Below, piece after piece: positions 17,146 to 24,534 of a DNA stretch of 58,079 nucleotides. The position numbers and the translations under genes are program-made. Under the pieces are notes generated by a model. That model saw nothing but the letters and a program-made list of their open reading frames with translations. It searched no databases and was not told the origin of the DNA. This stretch comes from Flavobacteriaceae bacterium (GTDB lineage Bacteria; Bacteroidota; Bacteroidia; Flavobacteriales; Weeksellaceae): the NCBI GenBank assembly GCA_031277475.1, contig JAITMJ010000074.1:1-58079 (forward strand), written 5' to 3'. The stretch's first letter is position 1; the number at the start of each line of letters is the position of its first letter.

Positions 17146-17176
17146 CAAAGATAAACAAAAAAAATAAACTACCAAA
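17146..17176 (-). promoter_or_regulatory. Bacteroidota-type promoter for the leader and small gene
   Basis: On the minus strand TTTG (17176-17173), 19 bp, then TATCTTTG (17153-17146), a perfect match to the consensus. Confidence 0.65.
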
Positions 17177-17217
17177 AAATTGGCAGTTTATTTTTTCACC
17201 TTAACGGTTATTTTTTT

Positions 17218-17577
17218 TTAATATTCATCCTCTTCGTAATTTTCCATAAAATCATCATAATCAAAATCATCCGATGTATTTATATCAATATCTACAATTA
17301 CAGATTTTTGATTATTGTCTTTCTCTAAAAACTTCACTATTTTGGCATCAATACTAAAATGTTGTGGATGGTTGATATGAATTTTTAAATCATCGCTATC
17401 TTCCGAGAAGACTTCTCCGATAATTTCGCCGTTATTTTTTACAAAAACATCTTTATAGCCGTTTGGTTTTTGTAAAATTTCTAATTGCACGTTGTCTCCA
17501 AGATTAGATTTTTGGATTGCTTCTTGATAGTTAAAGAAGTTTTTTAAGTTAAGATTGTAGGATTCAATAGTTTTCAT
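17218..17577 (-). CDS. hypothetical acidic protein
   Basis: 119 residues with a strongly acidic tail (DDFDYDDFMENYEEDEY). No signal peptide or transmembrane segment. It follows the secreted-protein gene by 5 bp, so the two are probably cotranscribed. No family recognised. Likely lysogen cargo rather than a virion part, since it sits in a non-structural interruption between the lysis and tail genes. Confidence 0.5.
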   Translation of the reverse strand: MKTIESYNLNLKNFFNYQEAIQKSNLGDNVQLEILQKPNGYKDVFVKNNGEIIGEVFSEDSDDLKIHINHPQHFSIDAKIVKFLEKDNNQKSVIVDIDINTSDDFDYDDFMENYEEDEY

Positions 17578-17582
17578 AAAAT

Positions 17583-18119
17583 TTATTTTTTTAGTTTATC
17601 ATATAAAGAAAGAATTTTTAAAAGGTCTTTTTTAGATCCGTTTGAAAATTTACTGTCGCTATTTCCTTTGGTTCCCTCTAACCTATAATCTGCCTGTTTA
17701 GAAACAGCGATTTTTCTAAAAACATCTATGGTTTCCGGTGTGCATAAGAAATCAATAAACTCTCCTACACTGCCATAAAAAACCTCTGTTTTTGGTTCTA
17801 CATAAGGTATTTCATAACGCTCACCATCATACAAAAAGATAATTTTATTTGCGAAAATCCAACTATATCCGGAGTAATTTATCTTGTACCGAAAAAATAA
17901 CTGGTCTCCATCCAATACTAAATAGCCGTAGCGTGAATTGTTATTAACCATTGTCGGTGTAATGAAAACAATGTTTTCAAATTTATCTTCTTTAGTAAAA
18001 AAACCTTTTAAATCCTCTTTTGAAATTTCGGAAATTCTTTTTGATGCTACACTTTCAGAATCTTGCGCCCGGAACATTGCCACTACGAACACTAACGCAA
18101 ATAATAACAATTTTTTCAT
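17583..18119 (-). CDS. secreted or periplasmic protein, prophage cargo
   Basis: 178 residues with a clear signal peptide, MKKLLLFALVFVVAMFRAQ, cleaved after AQ as is usual in this clade. The mature part is small and mixed, with YGYLVLDGDQLFFRYKINYSG and YDGERYEIPYVEPKTEVFYGSVGEFIDFLC. No family recognised. A secreted host-style protein inside the late region is most likely a moron gene expressed by the lysogen. Confidence 0.6.
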   Translation of the reverse strand: MKKLLLFALVFVVAMFRAQDSESVASKRISEISKEDLKGFFTKEDKFENIVFITPTMVNNNSRYGYLVLDGDQLFFRYKINYSGYSWIFANKIIFLYDGERYEIPYVEPKTEVFYGSVGEFIDFLCTPETIDVFRKIAVSKQADYRLEGTKGNSDSKFSNGSKKDLLKILSLYDKLKK

Positions 18120-18159
18120 ATTTTTCTAATTTTCTGTAAAGATAGGAAAAAGGCGGGTT

Positions 18160-18187
18160 TTTGTAAAAAAGAAAAAATGTATTTTTG
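18160..18187 (+). promoter_or_regulatory. promoter of the prophage toxin-antitoxin pair
   Basis: TTTG at 18160-18163, 16 bp, then TATTTTTG at 18180-18187. The spacing is 3 bp shorter than usual. It lies 31 bp before the antitoxin start and points rightward, against the surrounding genes. Confidence 0.5.
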
Positions 18188-18218
18188 TGGTATTAAAACT
18201 TTAAAAAAAATCTGTCTT

Positions 18219-18416
18219 ATGGATGCCGTTCTTATAAGAGCCCGAAAAAAATCGGATGTTCAATCCCTACTTGATTTTTCCGAACAAATCGGGGTAAAAG
18301 CAAAAGTGGTTACTATTGAAGATATGGAGGATGAAATGCTTGCACATATCATTGAGTCGAGATTGGATTCGCCAAGTGTCAGCCGTGAGGAAATTATGAA
18401 AATCCTTGATGAATAA
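18219..18416 (+). CDS. antitoxin of RelE/ParE-type pair
   Basis: 65 residues from MDAVLIRARKKSDVQSLLDF. An in-frame start 14 codons upstream overlaps the promoter and is rejected. The N-terminal region looks like a short DNA-binding or dimerisation segment, and the C-terminal half (EDEMLAHIIESRLDSPSVSREEIMKILDE) is an acidic helix that would wrap the toxin. Its stop overlaps the toxin start by one base (TAATG), the usual layout for translationally coupled antitoxin then toxin. Confidence 0.75.
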   Translation: MDAVLIRARKKSDVQSLLDFSEQIGVKAKVVTIEDMEDEMLAHIIESRLDSPSVSREEIMKILDE

Positions 18417-18688
18417 TGAATATTGATTATAGAAATCCATTCGAGAAAGACTTAAAAAAAATTTTGGATAAAACGCTTAGATCCGAAATAAAAAGGGCTA
18501 TACGATCTGTTGAAGATGCAAAATCAAAATGGGACATTCCCGAACTGAAAAAACTAAGAGGATACAAAAAAGGTATTTTCTACCGCATAAAAATTGGCAG
18601 TTATCGTATTGGAATTACGATTGAAGGCGACTTGGTAACGTTTTACGCAGTGATGCACAGAAAAGACATCTACAAAAATTTTCCATAA
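18416..18688 (+). CDS. RelE/ParE-family toxin
   Basis: 90 residues with the RelE/ParE pattern: MNIDYRNPFEKDLKKILDKTLR, then PELKKLRGYKKGIFYRIKIGSYRIGITIEGD, and a final FYAVMHRKDIYKNF. The YRIKIGSYRIG core with conserved Arg and the terminal HRKDIY resemble mRNA interferase toxins that cut mRNA on the ribosome. Expressed from its own rightward promoter inside a leftward operon, it should stabilise the lysogen. Confidence 0.85.
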   Translation: MNIDYRNPFEKDLKKILDKTLRSEIKRAIRSVEDAKSKWDIPELKKLRGYKKGIFYRIKIGSYRIGITIEGDLVTFYAVMHRKDIYKNFP

Positions 18689-18712
18689 CATTCGAATTTG
18701 TAAAAATAAAAA

Positions 18713-18734
18713 AACCGCCCTTTTCAAGGCGGAT
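18713..18734 (-). terminator. terminator between toxin and tail genes
   Basis: Stem CCGCC at 18715-18719 with GGCGG at 18728-18732. On the minus strand seven T follow, so it mainly ends the leftward transcript of the 18773 gene. It may also mark the end of the toxin transcript. Confidence 0.65.
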
Positions 18735-18772
18735 TTTCGTTTGCCGTGCGAAAAAATCCTTACAAAAAAAAC

Positions 18773-19279
18773 TCACTGGCAAACGCTGTCTATATCTTGC
18801 CAATCCTCAATATTTACTTTCAGAAGTTGTTTGTTTTTTAGGTTGAAAAACACTTCCACGCCGAAATCGTTGGCGGAAAGTTCCACCGGATTGATGACTA
18901 CGGAATCCTTTAAAAACGAGTTCCAAAGGAAATGATCCTGCGTATTGCTGTCGAAATTGATTCGTGAAAGCACTTTTAACGCCAATTTTTCGGCAACATC
19001 AATGGCGGAATATTGTGCGGAAAAATCGTCCGGCTTTTCGGTTTTCAGCATAATGGCAAAAGCCACTTTTCGGACCGCCAACGCATTTTCATTCGGCGAA
19101 TCAAAACCCAATTCATAGCGAAACAACGCCAAAACCGGCGATTTAATTCCGGCGAAACTTGCCTTTTTTGTCGTCCATTCCCGCTCAAAAAATCCGATAA
19201 ATTCATTTAAAAAATTACTTTGATGAACGATGTTTTCAAAATAATTTTTGATTTTTAGGTAACTATTTTGCTTTGTCAT
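18773..19279 (-). CDS. hypothetical phage structural-type protein
   Basis: 168 residues, mostly helical, starting MTKQNSYLKIKNYFENIVHQSNFLNEFIGFFEREW. It overlaps the end of the preceding gene by 17 bp, which indicates coupled translation. Paired small genes at this position in Bacteroidota prophages are often neck, tail-terminator or tail-assembly proteins, but I see no diagnostic motif. Confidence 0.5.
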   Translation of the reverse strand: MTKQNSYLKIKNYFENIVHQSNFLNEFIGFFEREWTTKKASFAGIKSPVLALFRYELGFDSPNENALAVRKVAFAIMLKTEKPDDFSAQYSAIDVAEKLALKVLSRINFDSNTQDHFLWNSFLKDSVVINPVELSANDFGVEVFFNLKNKQLLKVNIEDWQDIDSVCQ

Positions 19280-20042
19280 ACGCTTTTTGTTTTTCTTTGT
19301 GATACAATATGGATTCGGAAAGCACGGACAAAAACTCGTAGATTCGGGTTTTGTTCACATCTTGTTTTTTGCCCAAAGGCTGAAGTTCGTCCATTGCAAT
19401 TCCGGTGATTATTTTTTCAAAGGGAATGTATTGCTGTTCCTTTTTTTTGAAAATCGGCTTTAGTTTTTCCTCTTCGGTTTCTTGTTTCGGTTTTGGGAAT
19501 ATCACCGGATATTTGTCCCAAATCAGCATCCGTGTAAATTGGTAAGCGAGTGCGATGCTTTCCATTTTTTTAACGGAAATTTTATCCGTGATTTCCGCAA
19601 CTTTCGGCAAATCCAATTCGTCAAATTTTTCTTTTATTCTGTAAAGCGAAGCCGTGAAGCGGCGGATGTTCAGTTCGGTTTTGTCTTTGGAATACGCATC
19701 GAAAAAAGTATCAATCACGGAAAATTGTTTGATGGTAATGTTTCCGAGCCTGTCCGAAGGTTTTATCAATCCTTTGATTTCGGGAAAAGAATAAAAGTCT
19801 GTGGTTTCAATTAAAAATCTCGCAAACGGCTCCAGAGAGGAAATCGGAACATTCCGCAGAAGCGAAAACAAACGAAGTTTTGCAAAAAATTTATCTCGTT
19901 TTTGAAACAAAATAAAAATCATTTGCAAGTAAGCACCTTCAAATTTTTCCGGATCTACGTGCAAATAGAGGTGTGCAATTTCTTCTCTTTGCCATTGGTT
20001 TAGTTCGCTCCACGATTTTGCGACAGTGATTTTTTTTGACAT
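19263..20042 (-). CDS. phage tail-assembly-type helical protein
   Basis: 259 residues starting MSKKITVAKSWSELNQWQREEIAHLYLHVD, an opening seen in tail-assembly-chaperone-like proteins of Bacteroidota phages. The middle is helical (KIKEKFDELDLPKVAEITDKISVKKMESIALAYQFTRML), with a charged C-terminal part. A tail-assembly role is inferred from position and the N-terminal style. No frameshifted extension is visible. Confidence 0.45.
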   Translation of the reverse strand: MSKKITVAKSWSELNQWQREEIAHLYLHVDPEKFEGAYLQMIFILFQKRDKFFAKLRLFSLLRNVPISSLEPFARFLIETTDFYSFPEIKGLIKPSDRLGNITIKQFSVIDTFFDAYSKDKTELNIRRFTASLYRIKEKFDELDLPKVAEITDKISVKKMESIALAYQFTRMLIWDKYPVIFPKPKQETEEEKLKPIFKKKEQQYIPFEKIITGIAMDELQPLGKKQDVNKTRIYEFLSVLSESILYHKEKQKAYDKAK

Positions 20043-20108
20043 TTTTTCTATCGGTATAGATATGAATGTTAGACATGATTAAAATAATTGTTGTTTTTTG
20101 CTTTAAAA

Positions 20109-20268
20109 AAATAAACAGGATGTAGCAGATTCCGATTAGAATTAATAAAACTATCAAGCAATGGGTTTAAACCCATTGTTTTAATTTTGGGCAATGGGAT
20201 GAATCCCATTGTTTATTAATGTGCACAGTTCATCCTCTTATTTTGATATTTCGAGGCATCCTGTTTAT
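20109..20268. repeat. structured intergenic region with two palindromes
   Basis: AATAAACAGGATG (about 20110) and CATCCTGTTTATT (about 20256) form 13-bp arms around the region. Inside are two perfect 20-bp palindromes, CAATGGGTTTAAACCCATTG (20159-20178) and CAATGGGATGAATCCCATTG (20192-20211). The right arm overlaps the endolysin stop codon. It may act as a transcript end; the palindromes are an intergenic repeat type that also occurs inside phage genes. Confidence 0.6.
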
Positions 20269-20876
20269 TTCAATTTTTTATACCACGCCGAAACTTCCGC
20301 AAAACCAAACGGATTATTGCCGTAGTTTCCGGCGATGACTTGCCTTGTTTTCAGCAACGAAGTTTTAAAAGATAGTCCGTGCGTTTTCCAAAAATCCAAC
20401 GCCGAAATAAATTTGTATTCATCGGTTTCCAAAAGTTCAGGCCGGTTCACAAAATCAATTCCGGTGCGTTTTGAAAGATTGGTATAGTTGTGTCTTCCGG
20501 TGATTTGAATCGCGCCGCGCCCGATGTATTTTGCGCCATCGCCGTCATATAGATTTCCAAGTCCTTTTTTGAAAAGCCTGTCGTCATAAACCAAATTTGC
20601 CAATTTTGCGGAATTATTCAGATACAAATTCGGATTATATTTTGCTTTGAACGCAGACGGAAATACGGCGATTAATCGCCCCGCTGTCGTATAGTTTAGG
20701 TTTTCTTTGAACACTTTAAAACCTCCGGTTTCGTTCAAACAATTTGCGAGAAATCGTTTGGAATCCTCCAACGAAACAACGCCGTATTTTTCCATTTGTT
20801 CCGCCAAATTTTGCGGAATCCTGCTTTGCGGAATCCCCGCTCTCGTAAGCATTTGGTTTAGTTCGGGCTGTTTCAT
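20265..20876 (-). CDS. endolysin, glycoside hydrolase family 19 type
   Basis: 203 residues that would cleave peptidoglycan or chitin-like polymer at the end of infection. The catalytic Glu is near residue 49 in ANCLNETGGF. The second family segment is YDGDGAKYIGRGAIQITGRHNY near 109-130, and FVNRPELLETDEYKFISALDFW follows. There is no signal peptide, so export depends on the holin. It lies next to two small envelope proteins and a holin-like gene, forming a lysis cassette. Confidence 0.9.
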   Translation of the reverse strand: MKQPELNQMLTRAGIPQSRIPQNLAEQMEKYGVVSLEDSKRFLANCLNETGGFKVFKENLNYTTAGRLIAVFPSAFKAKYNPNLYLNNSAKLANLVYDDRLFKKGLGNLYDGDGAKYIGRGAIQITGRHNYTNLSKRTGIDFVNRPELLETDEYKFISALDFWKTHGLSFKTSLLKTRQVIAGNYGNNPFGFAEVSAWYKKLK

Positions 20877-20894
20877 AATTTCTCAATTTTAGTT

Positions 20895-21143
20895 TCATTG
20901 AATCAGCATCAGGCTGACTTCTACTTTTCCGTTTTCGAGCGGTGTAATGTTTAATGCCTCACTTTTGGCAATTTCATCTTTCAAAAGCATAACCGCATCA
21001 TGCCTTTGCTGTTTTTCACTTCGGGTTTTGTTCGGTGTGAACGTGTCTGAAATCTCAATCGCATCGTATTTTCTTAATGTTAATCCGGCTAAAAAACCCA
21101 GAGTTAAGCAAACGGCGGCGGTGATTAAAAAAAATATCGTCAT
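20895..21143 (-). CDS. small membrane protein of the lysis cassette
   Basis: About 82 residues from MTIFFLITAAVCLTLGFLAGLTL. A longer reading from 21224 is rejected because it enters the previous gene without need. One N-terminal transmembrane helix is followed by a charged segment (RSEKQQRHDAVMLLKDEIAKSEAL). An Rz-type inner-membrane spanin subunit is possible, paired with the neighbouring lipoprotein, but this is inference. Confidence 0.5.
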   Translation of the reverse strand: MTIFFLITAAVCLTLGFLAGLTLRKYDAIEISDTFTPNKTRSEKQQRHDAVMLLKDEIAKSEALNITPLENGKVEVSLMLIQ

Positions 21144-21163
21144 AATTTCTAATTTTTTTGGAG

Positions 21164-21751
21164 TTATTTTTTTGGAAATTTGTATGTGAAAAACCATAAT
21201 CCGGCGATAATCAGAACAATCCATAAAATTAGAATTGTATTGTCTTCCCTATCGGATTCCTTTGATTTTGTTTTGGTTTCCGAACTTTGAATTTTGAACT
21301 CGGAACTTTGAATTTTCGCTTCTTGCTTTTGGCTTATGGTCTCGTCTTTGAGACGAGACTGTTGGCTCTCGGTTTTTGTGGTTTCCTGCAACTTTGAATT
21401 TTGAACTCGGAACTTTGAATTATTAATGTTTTCCGTAGTTTGCGTTTCGGATTTTATCGCACCGCTTTCGTAATATTCTTTAGTAGAAATCGTGCGGTTT
21501 TCGATATTTTGCATTTGGCTTTTGGTCTCGTCTTTGAGACGAGACTGTTGGCTTGTTTCCGAACTTTGAACATTGAACTCGGAACTTTGAATATCCGTTT
21601 CGCTTGAACCTTGAATTTTGAACTCGGAATTTTGAACAGTTTCCGTTTTTTCCTTTTCCACTTCGGTTTTCACTTTCCGGCTTCCGCAGGAAAAAAGAAG
21701 TAAAAAAACAAAAGCAAACGGTAAATTTTTAATTAATGATTTCATTTTCAA
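21164..21751 (-). CDS. repeat-built lipoprotein with C-terminal membrane helix
   Basis: 195 residues. The N-terminus MKSLIKNLPFAFVFLLLFSCGSRK is a lipoprotein signal with the lipobox ending at FSC. The middle is low-complexity and made of repeats: QSSEFKIQSSET-like units occur about four times and QQSRLKDET twice. A C-terminal helix (TILILWIVLIIAGLWFFTYKF) would cross a membrane. Both envelope anchors and its place beside the endolysin suggest a single-protein spanin, an inference. The repeats are encoded by sequence of intergenic-repeat type, including two hairpins GTCTCGTCT-TTG-AGACGAGAC at 21339-21359 and 21525-21545. Confidence 0.6.
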   Translation of the reverse strand: MKMKSLIKNLPFAFVFLLLFSCGSRKVKTEVEKEKTETVQNSEFKIQGSSETDIQSSEFNVQSSETSQQSRLKDETKSQMQNIENRTISTKEYYESGAIKSETQTTENINNSKFRVQNSKLQETTKTESQQSRLKDETISQKQEAKIQSSEFKIQSSETKTKSKESDREDNTILILWIVLIIAGLWFFTYKFPKK

Positions 21752-21790
21752 AATTCATTTTTTTTAGTTAAGCAGTTTTATTTAAAAAAA

Positions 21791-21870
21791 TAAGCAAAAG
21801 AGACATCATTTTTACAGGACAATGTCCCCATATACCCCCAGAGGTCGTCTTACAAATCTCTTTTGCTTAT
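21791..21870 (-). terminator. long-hairpin terminator-like element
   Basis: In minus-strand RNA, TAAGCAAAAGAGA pairs with TCTCTTTTGCTTA (13 bp), and seven T follow. Between the arms are about 53 nt with a hairpin GGAC-ATT-GTCC and a G-rich stretch. The 5' arm overlaps the stop codon of the 21867 gene. Such a large insert in the loop is unusual for a simple terminator. Confidence 0.55.
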
Positions 21871-22625
21871 ATCATTTTATAATAAATATTAATTTTAGCA
21901 CCATCACCGACTGTCAATACTTGAAGTTTTCCAAATGGTGCGGAAACTATTTGTTTCCCATTTATAGTTACCGCTATTCTGAATCTTATTTTTGTATATC
22001 CTTGTCTGTTACTACCCTTTGCGGATGCGGGGAAAATCAGACTTAAATTAGGGGAGAATCTGAAATATTTTTCCGGATCAAAAACAATTTCTTGTTTTGC
22101 CGATAATATCGGAATATCGGTAACCCTATTTGGCAATTCACGCCAACCGGCTTCAGATGAATATTTTGTTCGGATTTTCGCTTTTCTGTAACCTTCTATT
22201 TTCAGAATTGGCGAAAACGCTTGTATTTTCTCAAATTCGGGAATGGTCAGGTATAATCTTTTTCGCAAGCTTGGAACCGAAAATTCGAGGTCTTGTTGCG
22301 AAATATTTTTAAAAACTTCTATATCTTCCGGTAAATAGTAATGAATATTTCCGAATATATATTCCTCGCTGCTTGAACCTTTCCAACTAATCTTCGCTTC
22401 GGGAAAAATAATTTCGGGAAGCAAAGACGATGATGAAAACCCGATAACACATTCGGTTGCGGCACCGTTTTTTAGTTTCGAGGAAATAATCGCCGGATTT
22501 CCGTATTTTCCTTTTGCGATGTTGTACAGCAAAATCTTTTCGGCGGAAGTACCGAAATGTGCGTTTAAAACGATTTCCGGAGTATTGTCGCCGTCCGGAT
22601 TAATAAAGTCAAAAGTTAGTGCCAT
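21867..22625 (-). CDS. phage protein sharing a C-terminal domain with the 23292 tail gene
   Basis: 252 residues. The C-terminal half resembles the C-terminal part of the 400-residue tail protein encoded just upstream; compare FRIAVTINGKQIVSAPFGKLQVLTV with FRIRIQITVNNKRIVSPPLAWFKAVF. The N-terminal half (MALTFDFINPDGDNTPEIVLNAHFGTSAEKILLYN) is different and unrecognised. It is flanked by the holin-like gene and the lipoprotein. Probably a virion or tail decoration protein; confidence is modest. Confidence 0.5.
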   Translation of the reverse strand: MALTFDFINPDGDNTPEIVLNAHFGTSAEKILLYNIAKGKYGNPAIISSKLKNGAATECVIGFSSSSLLPEIIFPEAKISWKGSSSEEYIFGNIHYYLPEDIEVFKNISQQDLEFSVPSLRKRLYLTIPEFEKIQAFSPILKIEGYRKAKIRTKYSSEAGWRELPNRVTDIPILSAKQEIVFDPEKYFRFSPNLSLIFPASAKGSNRQGYTKIRFRIAVTINGKQIVSAPFGKLQVLTVGDGAKINIYYKMI

Positions 22626-22638
22626 TTTTATTGTTTGT

Positions 22639-23163
22639 TTAATCGTTTTTTATTGTATCAAATTCTTTTAAATTCAAATTTTCACTGAAAGAATTTAGTT
22701 TATCCATCCACGCTTTCGGCGGAAATTTTTCGCCGGAAAGCACATAAATATTTTTAAACGCCGATGATGCAGGATAAAGAAATACAATCAATCGGGTAAT
22801 AATGGTGAGCGTAACCACGAGAAAATCGGCTTCATGAACAATATAATGCAGTTCTTCAAACAAAATTCCCGCTCCGAATGTGAGGAATGTTTTTGTGATT
22901 AATCCTCGTGCATTGGCTCTGAATTCAAAAGTTTTTTTCTTTATGTGTTTCCACGTTCCAAATCCCCAATCCAAAATTATTGTCGAAATAACGATGAGAA
23001 TATAGACGTGGTTCGAAATCGTCCAGTCTGTAATTTTTTCCCAAATAATAAAAAACGGCGAACTTATAACGGATAACTGAAATGCCGAGAGCATTTTGAT
23101 TTTAAAGGTTCCTTCCGTCAAACCATTTATTAAAGTCATCATATATTTTTCGATGGTTTTCAT
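22639..23163 (-). CDS. phage holin-family protein
   Basis: 174 residues with three or four hydrophobic helices (about 29-43, 51-66, 88-105 and 112-132), including LIVISTIILDWGFGTWKHIKKKTFEFRANARGLI. This matches the style of TcdE/Phage_holin_4 holins, which open the inner membrane to let the endolysin out. It sits within the lysis cassette upstream of the endolysin. Length is typical of this holin class. The predicted structured element at 23180-23290 ends just before its start. Confidence 0.7.
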   Translation of the reverse strand: MKTIEKYMMTLINGLTEGTFKIKMLSAFQLSVISSPFFIIWEKITDWTISNHVYILIVISTIILDWGFGTWKHIKKKTFEFRANARGLITKTFLTFGAGILFEELHYIVHEADFLVVTLTIITRLIVFLYPASSAFKNIYVLSGEKFPPKAWMDKLNSFSENLNLKEFDTIKND

Positions 23164-23179
23164 TTACTTATTAAAAAAA

Positions 23180-23290
23180 ATGAGAGGTAGGGGATTATTT
23201 TAAACAGCACCCACAAAACATAGTAGAGGTGCGTTTTGGTATTTTCCCAAACAAATGGGTTATTATTGGACAACCCCCAAAACTCCTCTC
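23180..23290 (-). promoter_or_regulatory. structured RNA element between tail and holin genes
   Basis: On the minus-strand RNA the outer arms AATGAGAGG and CCTCTCATT (9 bp) enclose two branches. One is TTTTGG:CCAAAA with an inner GGGTT:AACCC, and the other is GCACC:GGTGC. Eight T follow the outer stem. The three-way junction plus T tract suggests an attenuator or a terminator with a large folded loop, placed to control holin expression. No known family recognised. Confidence 0.45.
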
Positions 23291-23291
23291 A

Positions 23292-24494
23292 TTATTCATA
23301 TTTATAACTTATTTTTCGTTCCGTTCCTTCAGTGGTAAAAACTGCTTTAAACCACGCCAAAGGAGGCGATACTATTCTTTTATTGTTCACCGTGATTTGA
23401 ATTCTAATGCGGAAATGTTGCCACGCTTTATTGACGGTTTCAATAAAACCATCTCCGTATTGTTGCGTTCCCGTAGTTCTTGCCTTGCTTCCCGATAACT
23501 TAAAAAATTGTTCGGGAAAAAAATCAACCACAGATTCTTTGGCATTCACCGGAAAAACAGAAGGTTTTTTTGAATCAAACGAACGCCGGAATCCGGACTT
23601 TCGGAAAGATTTTATCGTGAGCTGCTCATCTTTATATTCTCGAAATTTTGTAGGGCGATATCGCTCAAAAACCAATTCGGGATCGTAGTTTTTTATAGAA
23701 TCCCAATCCGGAAGATTCACAAACAGTTTGAAAATTTTTACGCTATCCAACATATCCGAAGGATTATTGATATCTACCAAATAAGCAGCTTCAGGATCGT
23801 AGGGTTCGTTGGATTCGGCTAATCTGCCCAGACCGCTTTTAAACATTAGTTTAAATTCATTTTTTCTCCAGAAAATATCCAGAGAAGTATAATTTATTTT
23901 TGATTCAATAGGTAAATCCATATCGTCTGAATTTAATGTATTATTTACTTCAACTACCGCAATGAGCGGCGAATTGGCGGAAACCGTAACCGAAAAGCCG
24001 GAATTTTCATCGTATTGTTTTCCGGTGCTTCCTTCCGCCGATGTCAAAACCGCCCGATTTCTCAAATTTCCCAAAAGCCAAAACGCACCTTCCGAATCTT
24101 CAATGCCAAATACCATCGGCTCGTTTTTGCATTTTTTAATGAAACCCGCATTTTTTTTATTGAATCCGAGAACAAAAAAATTTAATGTCGAGGTTTCTTT
24201 TTGTCGAAAATCGCCGCCGTCAATAGAGGTTTTCAGTTCGTTTTCATCTACCAAAACATCTATGTACGACCATGAAACGTTGCTTTGAAAAACCACATCG
24301 CTGTCCCAAATTTTCACCGATTGTTCATAACCCAAATTCTCATTCGGCAGTTTTATCAATTTGAAAAAAGAGACCGGAGCGTAGTACAACCGCGTTTTTA
24401 TACCCGATCCTAAATCTTGATTCGGGCAATGATCGATATCTTCAACAGCGAAGCCACCAAACGCATTGTTTCCGCTAATGCTAACACTTTCCAT
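23292..24494 (-). CDS. tail-tube-like protein with C-terminal extension
   Basis: 400 residues. The first about 190 match the tail tube protein at 34340-34897; compare IDHCPN, VLVDENEL, NAGF and TGKQYDENSG with VDHCPN, VMVDENEL, NIGF and TGKKYDDNSG. The rest carries a domain shared with the 21867 gene. It looks like a tube paralogue fused to an extra outer domain, perhaps a minor tail or tail-end protein. A TATTTTTG box lies only 5 bp before the start codon, after the GTCCTTT motif. Confidence 0.6.
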   Translation of the reverse strand: MESVSISGNNAFGGFAVEDIDHCPNQDLGSGIKTRLYYAPVSFFKLIKLPNENLGYEQSVKIWDSDVVFQSNVSWSYIDVLVDENELKTSIDGGDFRQKETSTLNFFVLGFNKKNAGFIKKCKNEPMVFGIEDSEGAFWLLGNLRNRAVLTSAEGSTGKQYDENSGFSVTVSANSPLIAVVEVNNTLNSDDMDLPIESKINYTSLDIFWRKNEFKLMFKSGLGRLAESNEPYDPEAAYLVDINNPSDMLDSVKIFKLFVNLPDWDSIKNYDPELVFERYRPTKFREYKDEQLTIKSFRKSGFRRSFDSKKPSVFPVNAKESVVDFFPEQFFKLSGSKARTTGTQQYGDGFIETVNKAWQHFRIRIQITVNNKRIVSPPLAWFKAVFTTEGTERKISYKYE

Positions 24495-24499
24495 TGCTC

Positions 24500-24534
24500 C
24501 AAAAATATTTTTAAAACCCCAAAAAGAAAAGGAC
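24500..24534 (-). promoter_or_regulatory. putative late promoter (GTCCTTT / TATTTTTG)
   Basis: GTCCTTT on the minus strand (24534-24528) is followed by TATTTTTG (24507-24500). It lies between the 24534 stop and the tail gene start. The same motif precedes other late genes, with the same 23-nt interval before terminase. Confidence 0.45.

Noticed and set aside
21791-21870. Possible G-quadruplex from the GGGGG and GGGG runs
   Set aside because: Only two G runs of that length are present, so a four-strand structure within the element is not supported.
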